Assembly (NCBI GenBank): GCA_964017045.1
Contig: OZ024807.1
Coordinates: 12,905,241-12,969,240, forward strand
From: Omphiscola glabra
Taxonomy: Eukaryota; Mollusca; Gastropoda; Lymnaeidae
Direction: 5' to 3'
Length of the DNA: 64,000 bases
In this document: piece by piece, positions 47,165 to 59,300 of the stretch
Position numbering within the stretch: the stretch's first letter is position 1
How the letters are laid out: every line of letters begins with the position of its first letter
The notes under the pieces: generated by a model
Databases searched by the model: none
The model's input: the letters and a program-made list of their open reading frames with translations, nothing else
Told to the model about the DNA's origin: nothing
Program-made: the position numbers and the translations under genes

Positions 47165-48333
47165 CTGCAAAATTAATGGTACATTTTATTGTTTATATTA
47201 AGTAAGACAAAATACTATTTTTAAAGCTTTAGCACTGAAACAGTCCAAGTGACAGCACTGTGAGTTTTATCAAGTTCATAGGATGGACTTAGCATTTGAT
47301 TTATCCATCAAAAAATAAAATATAATAATTACTAGGAAGACTCTCTCAGACTAACTTAGATAACTCCTGTACACCTGTTACTAAGAGATTGTAGTTGCAA
47401 GCATAACTTAAATAACTAGTTGTTATTTATTAATGTCCCTTTCAGCAGACCTATACTATAATATTTAAAAGAAAAGACATCCCCCAAAATGCATCATAAA
47501 ATCAGAGGGTAAATCATACAGTAATAGCACATTTTATGATGAATATAGTATTAGTATTGATAGTATAATATAGTATCAGTGATCAGCATTAATAAATGAG
47601 CCTTTTAAGTGTCTAATGTTACACGTAGCCTAGATTCTAGTATAGGTTTACTTTAAAATTAGTTGGTCTAGTTCACGTATTAGATCATCATTGAATGGAT
47701 TAAAAAAAATTCCTTCCTGACCATATTTACTAAAATAATGTCAGTTAAACTTCATATAAATATACTAACACTAATAGTTTATGTGAGTTCCAATGGGTTA
47801 ACTAGTTCATGTCTTCTGAGAAAAGTTTTGTTTAGATGTTATTCTATTTGAAGCCATAGATAAATGACTCTGTTTTGGGCAATTTTGTGCCCCCCCCCCC
47901 CTTTATCTTTTCCCTTGAATGAGGCCATTGTCACAAATTTGTCACACATTTCAACTCAACATGCTCATACTGTCATACTATACTCATACTACGTTGACAC
48001 ATATTCTTCAACCCACTATGTGAATGTCCCTCTGGCTTTACTAGCGGTTTTAGACTTATAAATAATTAATAGGGATGCTACTTTATAACTTTATACAATT
48101 TTTACTTAATATTAGTAATAGTCTATAGTAATTTAGTTTTAATCTTATTTGCGCTATGCTGCCAAAGAATGGCCTAAAAACAACAACATATTACAATGGG
48201 TCAATGGGGTAGCCTATACAGACAGTCTAAAGTTAAGATAAGAATTAAAGAGTCAGACAAGAGTTAATAAATATAAAACAAGTAGTAGTCGAGAGTAATA
48301 TTATTATAATTTATATTAAATAGTATTGGCCGG
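47165..48333. other. Probable first intron of the dynein gene
   Basis: No reading frame of interest and no arrays. It lies between the acceptor of the first coding exon and the candidate 5' UTR exon. Confidence 0.5.
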
Positions 48334-48339
48334 ACTTAC

Positions 48340-48616
48340 AATGCAGTGTTACACTAGCGTAGTTACGGTAATAGGATTTATTTTATACAATTATTACATG
48401 TTTCAACAACAAAGCTTAATTGGTAAAACCATCGTATCGTTGAGTTCTTAGTCCAGTAAGTGGCTAGGAGTTTGACATTATAATTCTAATTCCAACCACA
48501 ATAACATAGATATTGTTAAACTCATGCTTGATAAAACAATTTATTTCATTGGATCATTTCATATATACAACCAATGAAAAGGTCGTTCTCTTTAAACTTG
48601 GAACTACCGTAGCAAC
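48340..48616 (-). promoter_or_regulatory. Candidate dynein 5' UTR exon and promoter with X-box-like site
   Basis: The coding exon 1 starts with an acceptor at 47165-47166, so a 5' UTR exon must lie upstream. A consensus donor (GTAAGT on the minus strand) sits at 48334-48339, and another at 48752-48757. About 265 bp upstream of the first, 48603-48616 reads ACTACC-GT-AGCAAC, which matches 10 of 12 positions of the RFX X-box (GTNRCC, spacer, RGYAAC) typical of motile-cilia genes. A CCAAT motif lies nearby at about 48570. Exon limits and start site are not resolved. Confidence 0.3.
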
Positions 48617-48854
48617 CACCCTTGCTAAGCTATACAAACTTTTACGGATGTGCAAATAGTCTCGGGCTAAATAAACAAATTGCTTCTATGTATCTAATAA
48701 AAATGTAAAGCTGTAAAATATAATGTATTCAATAAAATGATATTTAAAGTGACTTACCGGTAGATAAAAGTATTTTATTTCCTAAAAAATATCAAATATT
48801 GTTCTAAAGCATCTAATATTAGGTTATAATAAACAATTTGTCTTTAAAAGTAAC

Positions 48855-48945
48855 GCCTCGGTAGCGCAGTAGGTAGCGCGTCAGTCTCATAATCAATACA
48901 AAGCGAGCGATCTGAAGGTCGTGAGTTCGATCCTCACCCGGGGCA
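48855..48945 (+). tRNA. tRNA-Met(CAT), elongator, with 18-nt intron
   Basis: The sequence folds as a cloverleaf: acceptor stem GCCTCGG with CCGGGGC and discriminator A, D arm with AGCGCAGTAGGTAGCGCG, anticodon CAT at 48888-48890, T arm GTGAGTTCGATCCTCAC. An 18-nt intron (48892-48909) lies after position 37, the canonical place; removing it gives a 73-nt tRNA. A box and B box are intact and a seven-T Pol III terminator follows at 48949-48955. The D-arm and T-loop sequences match animal elongator tRNA-Met rather than the initiator. Confidence 0.93.
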
Positions 48946-48948
48946 TAA

Positions 48949-48955
48949 TTTTTTT
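48949..48955 (+). terminator. Pol III T-run terminator of tRNA-Met
   Basis: Seven consecutive T residues begin four bases after the discriminator base, the usual RNA polymerase III stop signal. Confidence 0.8.
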
Positions 48956-50890
48956 AATTTTTATTGGTAGCTTTTATTTTTGCGACCTCCATATTTTATC
49001 GTGCATTATTCAATAATGCGTAAACGAGTGTAGGAAAATGGGTGACCAAATCATGGGCGGGACACACTCAAGGAGGCTTAGGTGAATACCCAGCTAAAGA
49101 GGGGTCAGAGGTCCTCCATTATAAATATTTTGAGACGAAATCTTTTAAAATTGCTCTTCACTTTTGTAATTTAATTTAAACTCTGAGGCATATCATAAAC
49201 GAAAACAATAATTTTGCAGTGAATACTTATTTATTTATACATATTTTACAACATAATACAACACAACAAATTAAATTTCTCTAGTCTAGGATTTAAATTG
49301 AGGATATTTGGCTGTTGTCTCAGCCATTGTTCAAATTAAAACCTACTCTTATCTAATAGAAAGTTGTAAAAACTATAACAGCCCATTTCGAAATTGTAGA
49401 GAACCCCCCCCCCCCCCCGCGCGGCTTCAAGTCTCGTGTCTTTCGCTATACTATACATGTATATATACATCTGTGGCAGGGACACTGTCGCAGCATCGGC
49501 GGTGGATTGGTGGAAGGGGGGGGGGTGGAAATGTGCAGCCATCACGCGAGCCCACACATGGCCCACTAGAGTACTGGCACTGGCTACACAGCTGGCCAAA
49601 ATATTACTTGAAGTTACATAATAAATTAAGACGTTTTAGTGATTTGAAAATGTATTTGGTTTAAGAAACGGGACATTTAGGCGTCCCGGGAGACTTTTTC
49701 GGGACACCCGGTACGATCGTGGAAAAAAAACAAACGAGACAATCCCGTTTTTACGGGTCGTTTGGTCATCCTAGCGTAGGAGGAGGGAAACAGACGACCA
49801 AACCCCGGGAGCTCCTTTGTTCCACATAACAATACGAGGCATGGTTTTGTCCAGTTTTGAAATCAAGTAAAGAAATTTTCCTGACAAATAAAATCTCCAC
49901 AATTGTTGCAGACCAGCATAATCTTGCATGGGCACACATTGACAGATACAGACCTGTTTACTCTTACGATTTTGGCGTGCAATGTACGATTTTGAGGTGT
50001 ATACATTATAGTTACTGTATGTTTATTTTTTACTATTAAGATAATGTATTGAATGAGTTTGCGATGATATTGTACGATTTTGAGGGTAAGCAGGTCTGCA
50101 GATAGGGCTAATAAGTTATTGACATTATGGAGTTAATTTGTAGAAACGTTCCTTTGTACTATCTCACCTCTTTGTCAACGTTATGACCCCATGATCATTC
50201 AGCACCATACAATCTCCAAGTGTATTACAAATGTATAGCAGACATTTTTAGTAAATTTTACAGACTTCGTAAATTTACATTCGGTTTGCAGCTCGGGGCT
50301 ATGTCTATATCATATAAGTACTCTGAAAACTGTTCAGTATATTTATTAAGTTTCGTGAGTGAGGGGGCGGGAAAGTCGAGGGGTTATAAAGACTAAGAGT
50401 TGTCTTTCTTATTACATTTCTTTCACTGGCAGAGTTTTCTTAACCAAAGTCTTGGAAATATGTTTCTTTATGCCAAATCTATGATTTGTATTCAGGCTAA
50501 AATGAAAAAAAAACAACATTACTCTATAAAATAGACAAAGCATAGATGTTTATGTCACATATTTAGGCCTAACGTTGACACTGGCAGGGATCCACTGAAA
50601 GGTAAAACAGAGCATGCTCGTACATTTTCATTTGAGGGCCGAAAAAATCCTCCCCCCCCCCTCCGCCAATGACAGCGGCGAGCCTCATCTGGTGGGCATC
50701 TCCCCTTTAACAACTCCACAATACGGACCATAGGCTCCACCGCACCCCCCGTCCTCAGCGCGGGTACTCGGCTACCAGGTGCTACACTGTCTCAGGGGCG
50801 TTGTGAAAAGTAACGACCGGGGTAGGTCGTGTCCCAGCTGGGCACTTTAAAATCTATGAAAGCAGCCAAGAGCTGAGCCATCTGTGACAC
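48956..50890. other. Intergenic region between tRNA-Met and Vangl
   Basis: Apart from one MITE (49949-50098) it has poly-C tracts (about 49406), short GC-rich blocks and a segment at 49670-49780 with repeated GGGAC/GTCCC words that may be an old repeat. No gene was recognised. Confidence 0.5.
49949..50098. mobile_element. MITE family A, copy 2 (6-bp target-site duplication)
   Basis: A 150-bp element in the same orientation as copy 1. It has terminal inverted repeats CAGACCTGTTTACTCT and CAGACCTGCTTACCCT (two mismatches) and flanking CAGATA at 49943-49948 and 50099-50104. Different flanking hexamers at the two copies confirm that the 6-bp repeats are target duplications and not part of the element. 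Confidence 0.82.
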
Positions 50891-51055
50891 CGCATGGGTG
50901 ACACCAAACTGATTACAATTTTTCACAAACCGCATGGGTGACACCAAACTGATTGCAACTTTTCACAAACCGCATGGGTGGCACCAAACTGATTACAACT
51001 TTTCACAAACCGCATGGGTGACACCAAACTGATTACAACTTTTCGTAAACCGTTC
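50891..51055. repeat. 40-bp tandem repeat, four copies
   Basis: Units start at 50891, 50931, 50971 and 51011, each beginning CGCATGGGTGACACCAAACT. A poly-G tract of 27 residues (about 51091-51117) follows. It lies between the tRNA and the Vangl 3' region. Confidence 0.9.
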
Positions 51056-51118
51056 TTCCACAATAATGGCAATCAACTACAATTGATTTTGGGGGGGGGG
51101 GGGGGGGGGGGGGGGGGA

Positions 51119-54100
51119 ATAAAAACACCAGGATAACATCTTTATTCTGTTGTTAATTATTTTTAATTGAACATTTCATGTGTACAAATATTGTTGTATG
51201 TATCTCTAAAATAGAACGGGGCAACAGTCAATCAAAGCTTATTGACTGGCCAAACAATACAATAACCAACACAAAAAAAAAAAAAGTAAAACAAAACATC
51301 ATTTATAAAAAAATGATTTGATTCTGTGTAGTCCGAGTACATCCTTTAAACTAGTTGATAAAACAACAGTAAAGCCATTCAACCCACCGCTGACCATGGT
51401 TAAACTGACCCTCAACATTCATGCCTTTATTTTCATGTAGAGCCATAAAAAGTTTTTTATATAGTAGCTTGAAAAACAAAAACAAAGCCAATATGTAATC
51501 CAGTTGATTAAGTTCATTAAGGTTGCTGCTCATAACTAATAGTAACCAAATGGTATTGACAGATTACTCATCAAGTTATTGAACATAGTTAAATGTATTT
51601 ATTTCCCAGTAGTAGAATTTATGTGCAAGACAATGGTCCCAAGGGCTGGCTAAACTAAAGAAATATTTAAACAAATAAATCTATTTGCAAAATATTTCTT
51701 GGTGTGATTTTAGAGTGACATACTAAGTGCTGATTCAAACATGTCTGTTAAAAGTTCACACAAGCGACTCTTCACACACAAGTATTCAACCATTTATATT
51801 TACAGAAGTTTGTAATGCTTAGTTCACATTCAAACGGGGTGGTAAAGTTAAGGCCATCATTCAAGTACACTTCATTCTCCTTGCTCAGACAACAAAATCA
51901 GTAGTGGAGCCATAAATAATGCACCTACCTTCAATCATCCTTTCTACTTAATTAAAATGAAATATTTTATAAATATACATATTGTATTTCCTTTCAAAAC
52001 CTAATTTCATTGAATGTTCATTTACATTTAAATCTTTTTTTAACTTAAACCAAAAGCAAAATGTAACTATGCCTTAAGTTGGGATACCTTCTACACAGAG
52101 TCCCCCATTCTCTTAGCATTTGCATCCGCAGGGTGAAATAAAGAATTATATATTATGTTAAAAGCAAAAGTTGTCTCCAAGTATTAGTTGAAGGTTTCTT
52201 AACAGATCAAAATTTCTTTTTTTGTTGCATTCTTCATATTCAATATAACATGACTCCCCCACATCATGCTAGTAGAATCCTATAGAGCACAACTTTCCAA
52301 ACTCTCCGAGATACTAAACATGCTCTCTCAATTAAAACCATGCTCTCCCAGATACAACCCATGCCTTCCCACCCCTTGTGACCTTGAAACCAAACAGATC
52401 TTAAAATCAGATCATCATTAAGTATAACTTAAAAAAAGAAAACCAAAAAAAAAAAATAATTTTTTTTGGACAAATATTCCAGTATAGAGCCATGCCATTC
52501 TCACTCTCTTCAAAGGATGTACAAATATAACAATATTTACATGAATTAATGTAAAAGTTAATTTTACAAAAAGAACATTGTATTATTAATCAGTTTTAAA
52601 TTCGTATATGTAGTCACAACGTTAAATTTAATATTAAAATAAATTATAATAACTGTAAAGCACAAAAACTGTTTTATAAAATAGATGAACTTTTATAAGT
52701 GTTTATAGTGTAAAAAAAACAACAACCTTACACAACTGTGAGAAAACCTCAATCAGCACATATTAATTAATGTATAATGGTAAAACTGTACGCAGTGGAG
52801 TATGTGTTACAGTGACATACAGTGACAGTCCATCGTAAGGGGAAAAAGTACACTTTAAAAAAATCTTTAAGAGAGTTAACCAAAGGATTATTGACAAGGG
52901 CACAACCACAAAATGATATTTAGTTAGGGGCAGCAGCTCTGAAACATCATCCTGGTCATTCGGTTGATAAGCTGAATAAATAATTTAAAATAATTATTTA
53001 GATCCTTAATTACTTGGACTGATCAAAAACACAATAATTCATTTCAAAGGCATTTTAATTTATTCATTTAAGTATATATTGATCAAGTATTTATTAAGAA
53101 TTCTCTGTGAGGTCTTAAAAAAGAAATGGATAAAAATTCTAATTTCTAACGTTTTAAAATGCTTTTATAACACTTAATAGTTGAAATAAATCATCTAATT
53201 GGAATTAAGTTGGTCCAGAGATGAAATTTTCAAATGCTGCGATACTTGGTCCAAAATCAGTTTTCATGAACTGCTGCCAATGAACAAAATGAATCAATGC
53301 TGGAGAAAATGCTGCTGAAGTTTTTAAGAAAATATAATTTTAAAATGATGTTGACACAATCAGATATGGTGGAAGTATAGGATAATTATCAAAATTGCAA
53401 ATATCTTACTTGAGGCAGATCTTTCCATTTAAAAAAAAAAAAATTGTAATTAAATAAAATGTCTTGGTTACCCAGAGTAATGGATGGATATTTATAGATC
53501 TAATGAGCTTTCTATATATAATGGCTTAATGGTCTACAGAGGAAAAACAGTGATAAACCCTTAAAGTATAAAATGTCTTACAAAATCTACTAAATAAATT
53601 TATAAAAAAAATAATTAATTATAATAAAATGGCAGACATTAAAGCTATAATAAATAATGATTATTTTTTCCTCAAGTCAGTGACATGAAAGTATCCAGCT
53701 TGACATGATATGTGAGGATACTGTACAGCAGGTTGAGTCAGTGATTTAATAATACAAGTTTATGGTCAGTCTTATACATTGTGTTTCAATAGTTTCTAGC
53801 TTTGTCATTGCTATATATTATATTACAGCAGGTACAAATGATACAGTTATGTCTGATATGTCAAAAGTAATTTTAAGTCTATAAAAATGAAACATTTGAG
53901 CCCCTTATAAACAAGTTGCGATAACGAATTCTAAAAAATTAAAAATAATAAAAGTACTGTGACAGAATTAAGAAATAAATTCCTATCCCATATTTATAGT
54001 TAGGCTAAGAATAAGATGAACAATTTTGAAAAGTTCTAAATACTGATCAGTTAAACTTTGCTTTTGATTAACCCAAAGATGTATCTCGTTTTTAATTACC

Positions 54101-56301
54101 CAGATTTATCGTTTGACAGTGTTCCTTTCAACATTGAATAGCCATTTCTTCAAAGTGCTTAAAATAAAATATTAATAGAAATAGAAATTCAAGCAATTCT
54201 CTAATTTAATTGAAACTATTGAAGGAGCTTGTCACAATGCAAAATTTTAATAATTTGAGAGTCAATTTAGCTAGAATTCCATTTAAAATAAAACATTGTA
54301 TTGATGAGATCTAACAAATACAGAGAGACGGGTTGACCCACAACCAGTTGCCTTTGACAAATAGAGACAATGGAACAGCGGTTCAGAGATCACCTCAGCG
54401 TTACATGATAAACCACCAACAGAGCAGATCTGCCTAAAAAATTTTTTATTGATATGTTGACCGATATCTGAGGACAGTCGTCAGAGACTTGCACGCATAA
54501 AAACATAGAAATTCTGTTACAATGTTACACTGAATGTTGAAATTTTGCCAGAAAAATGAACTGTATTCACAAGGAAAACGTTATACATTTTAAAAATATT
54601 TTTTAACAAAAAAAGAAATAAATAAATAAGTGGAAAGTGTCCTAATGAATGCAGAGATTTGTGCCCCCTTGCTGCTAAATTAATAATTAATGAGCTAAAT
54701 GAAATTTATCTGTAGCACTGTGCAATTAGATTCAAGCAGGATTCCTTATAAATTATTTCCACATGTTTTAATACTTTTTCTTTTCCTTAATGAAAATACA
54801 AGAGCAAAAAGTATTCCAGGGAGTGAGGAAATTTCCAGTCTATCCAGGTATAGCCTGAAAAATAAGGTGACACATACCTCGATGTAAGGTTTCATGTTGA
54901 CTGCAATGGTTTTGTTCTTTAGCTTTTATTAAGTAGAGTATATCCACTCCAGCAGGATTTTTATATTTGATGTGATCATCCATACATTTGAAAATTAATT
55001 AATATATAAATTAAGTATTGTTCAGTGGGGTGGGGCAAATATAAACTAAAAAGAAAACTGAATCACTTGGTTGTCAGCTGAGGGGAAACAATCCTGATGA
55101 AAATTGTACAACCCCGTTGCAGATCCAGTTTTAATACCCGGTTACAGGCACACAAAAAAATTATTATCCTTTTGAGCGCAATAGTGACTACAATCAAAAC
55201 TTCCAGGATATCAAATCTTGAAACAAGGCAACAACAAAGTGCCCAGTGTCAGTATATAAATGGATTAATATTAAAAACATTTTTTAGTGATGATAAAAAT
55301 TTGTGCTTGTATGTACAGATTCAGGGCAACATCCAGCAAAGTGAGAAATCACTGGCTAATTGTTCACATCAAAAACTGAATATTCTGATGGCAAGCCAGG
55401 CAGCTCTTCATCTATGGCCAGCTGTTCCTTCCATGGGTCAAGTATCCTGGCTAACAGCTATGTAATGTTAATGACATTGGCATCTCCTAGATCTCCTAGT
55501 GGCAAAGGCAGGATCACAGCTGACCTCATGACCGTAGTTGTAGTTTTTTTTTCTTTCAAACTCATAGATCAATACATGGTTCACTATGAACTACACTCAA
55601 ATATCAAAATAAAATAATAATAATAACTCACATCTTATTTGCTCCACCAATAACTACTTAATATCATTATACACTGAAGCTGATCAACAACCAACTGGCA
55701 TTAATGATTTTTTTTGCATTGTCTGCTGAAGAAGGCATCTGGCCGTAGCCTCCATTTAATTGTCCAGTCTTTTCTTTTCAAGAAGCCAAAACATATCTTG
55801 TTTCACTATGTAGTTACTTCACACGGCTTAAACGCAGTCCCTCATACATCACTATAATCCAACAGCTGAAAAGCAACAAGCTTTATATTACAGTCAATTG
55901 TAAACCTCAAATACACTACTAACACTTTTGATGAACTTTTTTTTTTTTTAAATCGCATGGCCTCCTAATTGGATTAAAAACCACCAGTAGAAAAAAGTTT
56001 GTGAATCTTTACTAGTTGTTTTTTTCCCAAGGCCTGATGTGGTATCCTGCCCCAGTTCAAAACTATTTAGCATCATCTGTACATCAATCTGACCTCCTCT
56101 AAATTTTTCCTTCAATAAGTTTAGTGGTTCAGTTCCTGTGTCAAACAACACAAATGTCTTGCAGGAATCATTCACAGCCTTCCTTCAATGAGGAATAGAC
56201 CCATTTATGTCACTCAATCCTACCAAGTCAGCTGATCAATGCAGTTTTGACAACAAAAAAGATAACAAATCCAGACAACTCTGCACTACATGGAGGTAGG
56301 A
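51119..56301 (-). other. Probable long 3' UTR or downstream region of Vangl
   Basis: This 5.2-kb stretch has no convincing reading frame, no recognised transposon and no tandem array. It is AT-rich, with many AATAAA motifs on the minus strand, the most distal before the 40-bp array being at about 51137-51142. Vertebrate VANGL2 messages have multi-kilobase 3' UTRs, so a long UTR is plausible, but the polyadenylation site cannot be chosen from sequence alone. Confidence 0.35.
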
Positions 56302-59300
56302 TCATACGGAGGTTTCAGAGTTTAATCTCAGCACAAACTTGTTGGACTTTGGGTGGAGCATCTCTTCTGTAAGACTAAAGTGGGGGATTTTCATGACAGT
56401 GCAAAGTAAAGACACAGGTCCTTTCTTCAGCTGAAACACCATCTTGTTGTCCAGCTCTCTCGTCAAGAGCTGCTCACAGACCAGCACCCACCGCTCAGTT
56501 CCCTTCACTTCCTGCTCGCTGCCACACACCACCGCCCCCTGCGTCAAGTATTGGGAGACAAACGCACGCGGGCTCATGTCATGGGAAATACAGCAGGCTA
56601 GATGGCCGAGTACTGCATCCATGGTATATCGGGGCTGCTGGCGAGTGACCCGCAGATATTTTTGAAGGGCACGAGCCAGAGATGGAAATACTGCAGCAGC
56701 TGCTTCATTAGGGTCCATAGGAATGGCTGGACCTGGCCAAGACAAAAAAAAGAAAATTTGTTGGTTTTGCTAGAGTAAAAAAAAAACAACAAAATAAACC
56801 ATAATGAAAAGTCAGTTTTTTTCTCTTTAAAATAAGAACTTAATTATACTTATAGAATTTAGAAAGAATTACACCATTTAATCTTAATACTAAACCAAAA
56901 TATACAATAAATGCAAATTGTAATGCGATTCAAAAATTGTAAGAAGAGAATTATCAAAATCCTTTGTATATCTTAATGCCTAAGTTCCTCTTATCTTCTT
57001 CTAAAATTGAAAATCATTTTTTTTAAGGGATCAGTAGCAGCACATAAAACACATTTCTAAAACTGAATCATTTCATATTTTATTTTACCGTATTGGTATT
57101 TCATTGGCTCTAAAGAACCTTAGCTAATTCAACCATATGAAAAAGTCGTTAAATCGGTTGGACATTAGGCTAAAACAACACGTACTCTGTTCATCATGCA
57201 AACGTTTAATATGAGTAAAGGCCTCCTCTGTCGCCACGAGCAATCTTGCCCGGCGCTTACGTACACGCCTCTCGTACTCTTGTTCATCGTAGAACCTGTC
57301 GTTGTGACCCGCCTCTCGCCGACGTGCAGCTTGTGGGAAAACTGCCCTGTTCCTGCCCTGCTGACCAGGCTGGTTCTGGGCGTTGCCATCGATGTCATAC
57401 ACTTTAAATGCAGTGCTTGAGTGTTTACTGTGCTTCTTGGTAACATTCTCTAAGTAAGGGTTATAAGTCTGGAATGTATGAAAACATTGGGTGCTGTTAC
57501 GGACATAGCTACGGGAAATGAGTTTAAGAATTTTAAGTAATGAGAAAAGAAAATTTATTTTATTTAGTTAGATAGATAATATCAAAAAGAGTAGCTAAGG
57601 ATAAAAAAAAAAACTCTAAAAAATGTGTAAATATTTGTGCCCGGTAATATCCAAAAAAATTCAATAGTTATTTTTTAATATTGGAAGCACTGCCATGTAT
57701 CATAATAATAATTAGTAAGCCAAGAATAACAAAGCTACAAATGTATTTCATCTATGCTCAAGGTACATATGCTTCAATATTTGAATTGCACTTAATTCAC
57801 TATTTCAATTTGCCCCACTTGGCTTACTTTTTATTTTGCTAAAAGTCAATTGTAAACATTCATTTCAAACAAATTATGTGTGTAATGCCAGCAGAGCACA
57901 AGGAATTAGCAATGGAAATTTTTTCTCTGATGACTCTATTACAAACCACTGTCCTTTGAATACGCTTACATCAAAATCTTTATAATATTGCTCCAGTATA
58001 TGTACAGCTGCCCTCTGTATGCTCAGGACCCCCACACTGTACACACGTGCTTCCCCGTCTGGTGATCTCACCACTCGTATGGCAAACTGTGGCTGCAGAT
58101 GTCTGATCTCTAACAGAATGATGGCTATGTAGTGGACAAATAGTAGACTGTCCACTAGACTCAAGGCAAACTGAACAATGCCCTGTGGACACAGATTTAA
58201 AAAAAATAGAATGAGTTAAAAAAAAAAAAAAAAAAAAAAGAGCACAGGGAAATGAATATTTTTTGGGGGGGGGGGGGGGAGAGAGTTAATATAACATTTC
58301 AATTGCTTAACTAACTACAGGGTATTTTAAATTCAAGCTTAATTATTAGGGAAAAGTATTAAAATATGTAAATCAACAGATCTCTTAATCTGCTAATCAT
58401 GAGGTGACAACACTGAACATAAAACACTTTAGTACCTCATAAGTTCCTTGTTTCTCCTTGAATATCCTAACTCCGTAGAAAAGCCAGAAAGCAAATGTAA
58501 GAACAAAGACAAGAAAGAGAACTATTGCTCTAAAAACAAACACTCTTGGCATTGTCGCCCGTGGCTGAAAAGAAATATATATACAGGGGTGAACAGTGGA
58601 AAGCAATATTTTATGAATAGATTATTTACCCTTCAAAGAGAACTTTCCTTTTACTTTTGAACGGCTCAACAAGACAATGGAAGTACATTTACATTTCACA
58701 TGCAAGGATAAATTTCAAGCCCTTCCTTTTTTATCACCACGTGCATTGTCATTCTCTTAACAGAAGATTTCACATGCTTTAAAGAAGTTGAGATGTTTTT
58801 AAAAAAAATTAATTTAAGTTAATGATATAATATCAATGGAAACAATGTAGAAAATTAGCTTTCACAAATAGGACATGATTTTTTGTTTTCCCATTCAGCT
58901 TTATAAAATCCAAAAAAGGTCTCTAGAAATCTCGGCAGAAAGAGGACTTACTTTTCTAAAGAAGAGAGCCACAGCTCCAACAAGTAGGACCAATAGCTTG
59001 AAAGCAAAGCTGATCAAAAGGCCCTCACACTCAGGCTTACACTCTGGCTTATATTCCCCTGAACTCAACTGGACAATGTCCAGCTTGGGCAGCAGTATCA
59101 TGGCTATAGGAGACAGGAAGGCTATTGCACTGAGACCTACAGTCAGGGCTGTACCAACATATCTTGCACAATTTACCCCAGCCTGTGGCATGGACAAAGA
59201 GAAAGCAAAAGTTAATTTTCACTTTCATAATAAAATAAATATTATTTCTTTAGATGAATGAGATATAACTTAATAGTTTGAGATCAAAAAATATATTCAA

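Noticed and set aside
48752..48757. Alternative 5' UTR donor (GTAAGT) next to the tRNA
   Set aside because: Kept only as second choice; it would place the dynein start inside or behind the tRNA gene, and the site at 48334-48339 fits the X-box better.
49670..49780. Repeated GGGAC/GTCCC words suggesting another transposon
   Set aside because: No matching opposite terminus or target duplication could be fixed by eye.
55097..55617. Overlapping 122- and 85-codon frames downstream of Vangl
   Set aside because: No similarity to known families, no splice support, biased composition; probably chance frames in the UTR.
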